Positions 60,975-64,000 of a stretch of DNA of 64,000 nt are shown in pieces. Every line of letters starts with the position of its first letter. The first letter of the stretch is position 1. The notes under the pieces are model-generated. The model saw nothing but the letters and a program-made list of their open reading frames with translations, was not told the origin of the DNA and ran no database searches. The stretch comes from SIG622 sp045652245 (lineage in GTDB: Bacteria; Bacillota; Clostridia; Oscillospirales; CAG-382): contig JAZRTY010000033.1 of the NCBI GenBank assembly GCA_045652245.1, forward strand, positions 124,001-188,000. The letters are read 5' to 3'. Position numbers and translations under genes: made by a program.

Positions 60975-61253
60975 ATGATGAGACTTAGTATTCAGTTTTT
61001 TGCTCATAAGAAGGGTGTAGGTTCTACAAAGAATGGTAGAGATTCCGAATCCAAGAGACTTGGCGTAAAGAAAGCTGACGGACAGTCGGTAATTGCCGGC
61101 AACATTATCGTAAGACAGCGTGGTACACACATTCGTCCCGGCGTTAATGTTGGTATCGGTACAGACGACACACTTTTTGCTCTCGAAGCAGGTGTTGTTA
61201 AGTTCGAGCATATCACAGGCGGTAAGAAGCGTGTAAGCGTTTACGCAAAGTAA
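60975..61253 (+). CDS. rpmA: 50S ribosomal protein L27 with Prp-cleaved extension
   Basis: 92 residues. N-terminal extension MMRLSIQFFAHKKGVGSTKN has the Prp site around QFFA; the mature protein then begins at the next residues. GRDSESKRLGVKKADGQ and GTHIRPGVNVGIGTDDTLFA are L27 signatures. ATG at 60975 used; a second ATG follows at 60978. Confidence 0.96.
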   Translation: MMRLSIQFFAHKKGVGSTKNGRDSESKRLGVKKADGQSVIAGNIIVRQRGTHIRPGVNVGIGTDDTLFALEAGVVKFEHITGGKKRVSVYAK

Positions 61254-61279
61254 GCTTAAATTTAACAAAATACACATCG

Positions 61280-61316
61280 TCGGCTGTCGGCACATTACCC
61301 GGCAGCCGATTTGTTT
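61280..61316 (+). terminator. Terminator after rpmA
   Basis: 11-bp stem (61280-61290 with 61299-61309, one G-T pair), loop CACATTAC, then TTTGTTT. Some read-through to obgE is likely. Confidence 0.75.
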
Positions 61317-61348
61317 ACAAAATCTCCGATATGTAAAGGAGTAGATTT

Positions 61349-62635
61349 ATGTTTATAGATAAAGTAAAAATATATGTAAAAGCAGGAAACGGCGGAAACG
61401 GCTCTGTTTCCTTCAGACGTGAAAAATATGTTTCCCACGGCGGACCCGACGGTGGCGACGGCGGTCATGGCGGAAGTATTGTTTTTACAATTGACGAAGG
61501 AAATAATACCCTTTTAAACTTCAAATACAGACGAAAATTTGTCGCTGAAAACGGAGAACAGGGGTCAGGTTCCAAGTTTCACGGTAAAAACGGTACTGAC
61601 CTTGAAATCCCCCTGCCCCCCGGCACAATTATAAAGGACCCTGAGACCGGTAAAGTAATCAAGGATATGTCAGACGAGGACGTAGTTGAAAGCGGCAGAT
61701 TTGTCTTTCTTAAAGGTGGTAAAGGTGGCTTTGGTAACACTCATTTTGCAACACCTACAAGACAGGCACCAAACTTTGCAAAAGCAGGTATCAAAGGTAA
61801 AGAAAAGGAAATACTGCTTGAACTGAAAATGCTTGCTGACGCAGGACTTGTCGGTATGCCGAGTGCTGGTAAATCCACAATACTATCAGTTGTTTCAGCT
61901 GCAAAGCCAAAAATTGCAGATTACCACTTCACAACTCTTGCACCCATGTTGGGCGTAGTAAACGCAAAGGCAGGACAATTTGTCCTTGCCGACCTTCCCG
62001 GACTTATTGAAGGAGCACATAACGGTGATGGACTCGGCCACCAGTTTTTGCGTCACATAGACAGGTGCAGATTGCTTGTAAATGTAGTTGACGCATCAGG
62101 CTTTGAAGGCAGAGACCCAGTTGAAGATATAATAAAAATCAATGAAGAGCTTGAGCTTTACAGCCCCGAGCTTGCAAGCAGACCTCGAATTATTGCTGCA
62201 AATAAAATTGATATGATGTCCGACGAAACACGCGACAAACTTATTGAATTTGCAAAACAGCAAGGTTGTGAGATTGTCTTTATCGCAGCAGCCATCGCAC
62301 ACGGTACAGACGAACTTTGCGAAATGATTGCAAAGAAGCTGCGTGAGCTACCACCGATTAAGATTTACAGTCCTGAATTCACACTTGAGGATGAATTTGA
62401 AAGTGGACTTGAAGATACAACAATTACAATCACAAGGGAAAATGATACCTTCTATGTAGAATGTCCGAGAATTGTAAAGGTTCTTGATTCTATCAACTTC
62501 AACGACAGAGAAAGTATGGCTTATTTCCAGAAAATCCTCCGTTCAAGCGGAATCATTGATGCTCTTGAAGAAAAAGGAATCGTTGACGGACAGACAGTAA
62601 ACCTGTATGACGTGGAATTTGATTATTATAAATAA
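61349..62635 (+). CDS. obgE: GTPase ObgE/CgtA
   Basis: 428 residues: glycine-rich Obg fold (1-158; GPDGGDGGHGGSIVF), GTPase domain (159-330; GMPSAGKST, DYHFTTLAPMLG, ADLPGLIEGAHNG, ANKID) and C-terminal OCT domain (about 350-428). Binds the 50S subunit and ppGpp and links ribosome maturation to growth and, in Bacillus, sporulation entry. TAAAGGAG precedes the ATG. Confidence 0.97.
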   Translation: MFIDKVKIYVKAGNGGNGSVSFRREKYVSHGGPDGGDGGHGGSIVFTIDEGNNTLLNFKYRRKFVAENGEQGSGSKFHGKNGTDLEIPLPPGTIIKDPETGKVIKDMSDEDVVESGRFVFLKGGKGGFGNTHFATPTRQAPNFAKAGIKGKEKEILLELKMLADAGLVGMPSAGKSTILSVVSAAKPKIADYHFTTLAPMLGVVNAKAGQFVLADLPGLIEGAHNGDGLGHQFLRHIDRCRLLVNVVDASGFEGRDPVEDIIKINEELELYSPELASRPRIIAANKIDMMSDETRDKLIEFAKQQGCEIVFIAAAIAHGTDELCEMIAKKLRELPPIKIYSPEFTLEDEFESGLEDTTITITRENDTFYVECPRIVKVLDSINFNDRESMAYFQKILRSSGIIDALEEKGIVDGQTVNLYDVEFDYYK

Positions 62636-62751
62636 CACTATTGTTAATTTTTTATAAATTTAGCACTCTATGCCTTTCATTTATGAAAGAAAATGTGTTA
62701 TACTGATATTTGCATATACAATTACAAAAATAAATTGAAAAGAGAAAAGAT

Positions 62752-63501
62752 ATGCCAAAGAGTATTTTTAGAAAAAAGCTTTTCGGATATGCTCCGAAGG
62801 ATGTTTCAGCCTATATTGAAAAAATTAATTCTGAAGCTGCAATTGAAATTGAAATAATCGAAAAGACAATTTCAAACCTCAAAGCACAGAACGAGAAGCT
62901 CCAAAATGAGCTTGACGCAAACGAATCAAACGGCGGAATACTTGAAGAATTGAATAAAAAGCTCGCTGTACTTGCTGAGGAAAAGGAAAAGCTTGCCTTG
63001 CAAATTGAGCATTTGGAGACGATCATTTCTGAAAAGGATGCTTCATACGATAGTCTGAAGGCTGAATTTGAAGCCCAGAGTGCAAGATTTGAATCAATTA
63101 GCCAACAGGCAGGAAATTATGCAAATATGTGCCGTGACGCAGGAAATGTGCTTGCCGTAGCAATGAACAAATCAGATGAAATGATAGCTGAAGCGCAGAA
63201 AAAGGCAGAGGTAATAATTGCAAATGCAAGAATCGCTGCTGAAGAAGTCATAGAAAAAACAACCGCTGATGCCAAAGCATATGCTTCAAAAATCAAAACC
63301 GAAGCTGACCTGTACGCAAGCAAAATCAAGGCTGACTCTGAACATCAACTTGAACACAACAAGGAAAAGGTTGAATATCTGATTCGTCGTCAGAAACAGC
63401 TTCTTATAGCACTTCAGAATCAAAAGAGTGAAATCTCTAAATTCTATGAGGAAACTGTTTCGGGTCTTAGTGGTACATCCTCTCAGGGATCTGTAAAATA
63501 A
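62752..63501 (+). CDS. DivIVA domain protein
   Basis: 249 residues. N-terminal DivIVA membrane-binding segment (FRKKLFGYAPKDVSAYIEKI), then coiled coils (about 25-125), an alanine-rich helix (about 145-190) and a final helical part ending in a Ser/Gly tail. DivIVA-type proteins gather at curved membranes and recruit division or sporulation partners. Not the canonical divIVA of the ylm operon by position. Own unit with bidirectional terminator. Confidence 0.85.
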   Translation: MPKSIFRKKLFGYAPKDVSAYIEKINSEAAIEIEIIEKTISNLKAQNEKLQNELDANESNGGILEELNKKLAVLAEEKEKLALQIEHLETIISEKDASYDSLKAEFEAQSARFESISQQAGNYANMCRDAGNVLAVAMNKSDEMIAEAQKKAEVIIANARIAAEEVIEKTTADAKAYASKIKTEADLYASKIKADSEHQLEHNKEKVEYLIRRQKQLLIALQNQKSEISKFYEETVSGLSGTSSQGSVK

Positions 63502-63539
63502 TACATAGTACAAAAAGCCTATTTGATTAAGAATAACGC

Positions 63540-63571
63540 AAAAAATCCTCCACAAGAGTGGAGGATTTTTT
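63540..63571. terminator. Bidirectional terminator
   Basis: 14-bp perfect stem AAAAAATCCTCCAC / GTGGAGGATTTTTT, loop AAGA, T-run on both strands. Serves the DivIVA-like gene and the ABC gene. Confidence 0.92.
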
Positions 63572-63586
63572 GACTTTAAAATTAAC

Positions 63587-64000
63587 TTATATAACTTTAG
63601 AAAGAAAATCTTTAGTTCTCTGATTTTGTGGGTTATCAAATAATTCAGCAGGAGTTCCCTGTTCTATAACCTTACCCTCATCCATAAAGAGAACACGGGT
63701 ACCAACTTCTCTTGCAAAGCCCATTTCGTGAGTTACAACAACCATTGTCATTCCGTCATTTGCAAGTTCCTTCATAAGTTCTAGAACTTCACCGACCATT
63801 TCAGGGTCAAGTGCACTTGTAGGCTCATCAAACAACATTACATCCGGGTTCATCGCAAGCGAACGGATAATTGCAATTCTCTGCTTCTGACCGCCTGAGA
63901 GCATATTAGGATATGTATCAGCCTTATCAAGAAGTCCGATTCTTGTGAGGAGTCGTTTTGCATTTTCTTCGGCTTCTTCTTTAGTCTGAAGACCAAGCTT
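63587..64000 (-). CDS. Polar amino acid ABC transporter ATPase, C-terminal part (cut by window edge)
   Basis: 137 codons visible, open to the right edge. The reading begins inside the helical domain (KLGLQTKEEAEENAKRLL), then the signature LSGGQKQRIAIIRSLAMNP, Walker B VMLFDEPTSALDPEMVGEV, the switch MVVVTHEMGFAREVGTRV, and a short FLSKVI end. Typical of GlnQ/ArtP-type ATPases that energise import of amino acids with a permease and a binding protein; those should lie beyond the window. Confidence 0.93.
   Translation of the reverse strand, partial: KLGLQTKEEAEENAKRLLTRIGLLDKADTYPNMLSGGQKQRIAIIRSLAMNPDVMLFDEPTSALDPEMVGEVLELMKELANDGMTMVVVTHEMGFAREVGTRVLFMDEGKVIEQGTPAELFDNPQNQRTKDFLSKVI

Noticed and set aside
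61280..61316. Separate promoter for obgE
   Set aside because: I could not find convincing -35/-10 boxes between the rpmA terminator and obgE; expression may depend on read-through.

Overview
This looks like a stretch of chromosome from a low-GC, spore-forming anaerobe of the Clostridia (Firmicutes), probably of the Ruminococcaceae/Oscillospiraceae type. The grounds are AT-rich DNA, AGGAGG-type ribosome binding sites, many TTGACA/TATAAT promoters, a T-box and a THF riboswitch, Prp with an N-terminally extended L27, IreB, and a broad set of sporulation genes (yqfC/yqfD, ylbJ, spoIIAA-spoIIAB-sigF, a germination receptor). Species-level placement is not possible from the sequence alone. Most of the window is core chromosome; the only clearly accessory stretch is about 54.2-60.1 kb.

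Layout. 0-2.3 kb: yqfD (cut by the edge) and yqfC, divergent from ylbJ. 2.3-4.1 kb: two cysteine-cluster proteins flanking a KDPG aldolase fused to a VOC-like domain. 4.2-8.5 kb: nusB, a TsaD-like M22 protein, xseA, xseB, ispA and a PAP2-related membrane protein in one tight operon. 8.6-10.5 kb: manganese catalase, an unknown membrane protein and tRNA-Leu(CAG). 10.6-17.4 kb: a valine/isoleucine operon (promoter, leader hairpin, ridA, ilvB, ilvN, ilvC, ilvD, DUF815 ATPase). 17.5-21.9 kb: SulP transporter, XRE regulator, recG. 22.0-25.7 kb: THF riboswitch with folT, then rpe, an unknown ATP-grasp enzyme and a PPi-type phosphofructokinase. 25.8-28.9 kb: a leucine-rich-repeat membrane protein, ireB, a small unknown protein and a CapA-family protein. 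29.0-32.8 kb: T-box(UUC), pheS, pheT. 32.8-37.4 kb: LCP protein, tmcAL, an unknown membrane protein, ACT protein, UPF0210. 37.5-41.7 kb: ackA, a protein with an Asp/Cys tail, efp, an M24 peptidase, an endonuclease-IV-like protein. 41.7-46.5 kb: recN, argR, tlyA, dxs (minus strand). 46.7-49.5 kb: tex and an RsiV/DUF3298-like protein, convergent. 49.6-54.1 kb: gerA, a short gerC, gerB-like, spoIIAA, spoIIAB, sigF. 54.2-60.1 kb: accessory genes (membrane protein, a decayed fragment, Cu/Zn-SOD-like protein, cupin, DMT exporter, sugar-isomerase-like TIM barrel, alpha/beta hydrolase, WYL regulator) separated by short dispersed repeats. 60.2-64 kb: rplU, prp, rpmA, obgE, a DivIVA-like protein, and the 3' end of an amino-acid ABC transporter ATPase.

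Working together. IspA (FPP synthase) and Dxs place isoprenoid synthesis in the MEP pathway; their genes sit in two pieces 36 kb apart. The ilv operon makes the branched-chain 2-keto acids, and RidA clears reactive enamines made by PLP enzymes of that pathway. Rpe and PPi-PFK link pentose phosphate and glycolysis, and AckA makes ATP from acetyl phosphate. The spoIIA genes supply the SigF switch that starts forespore gene expression; here they lie directly behind a germination-receptor operon.

Points most worth a second look: the ger-spoIIA arrangement with its half-length GerC; the four-copy and two-copy intergenic repeats in the WYL island; two genes whose best start codon is ATT; the Asp/Cys tail next to efp; the ATP-grasp gene locked between rpe and PFK; and a shared promoter motif before the LRR and ireB units. 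I saw no CRISPR array, prophage, insertion sequence or obvious defence system.
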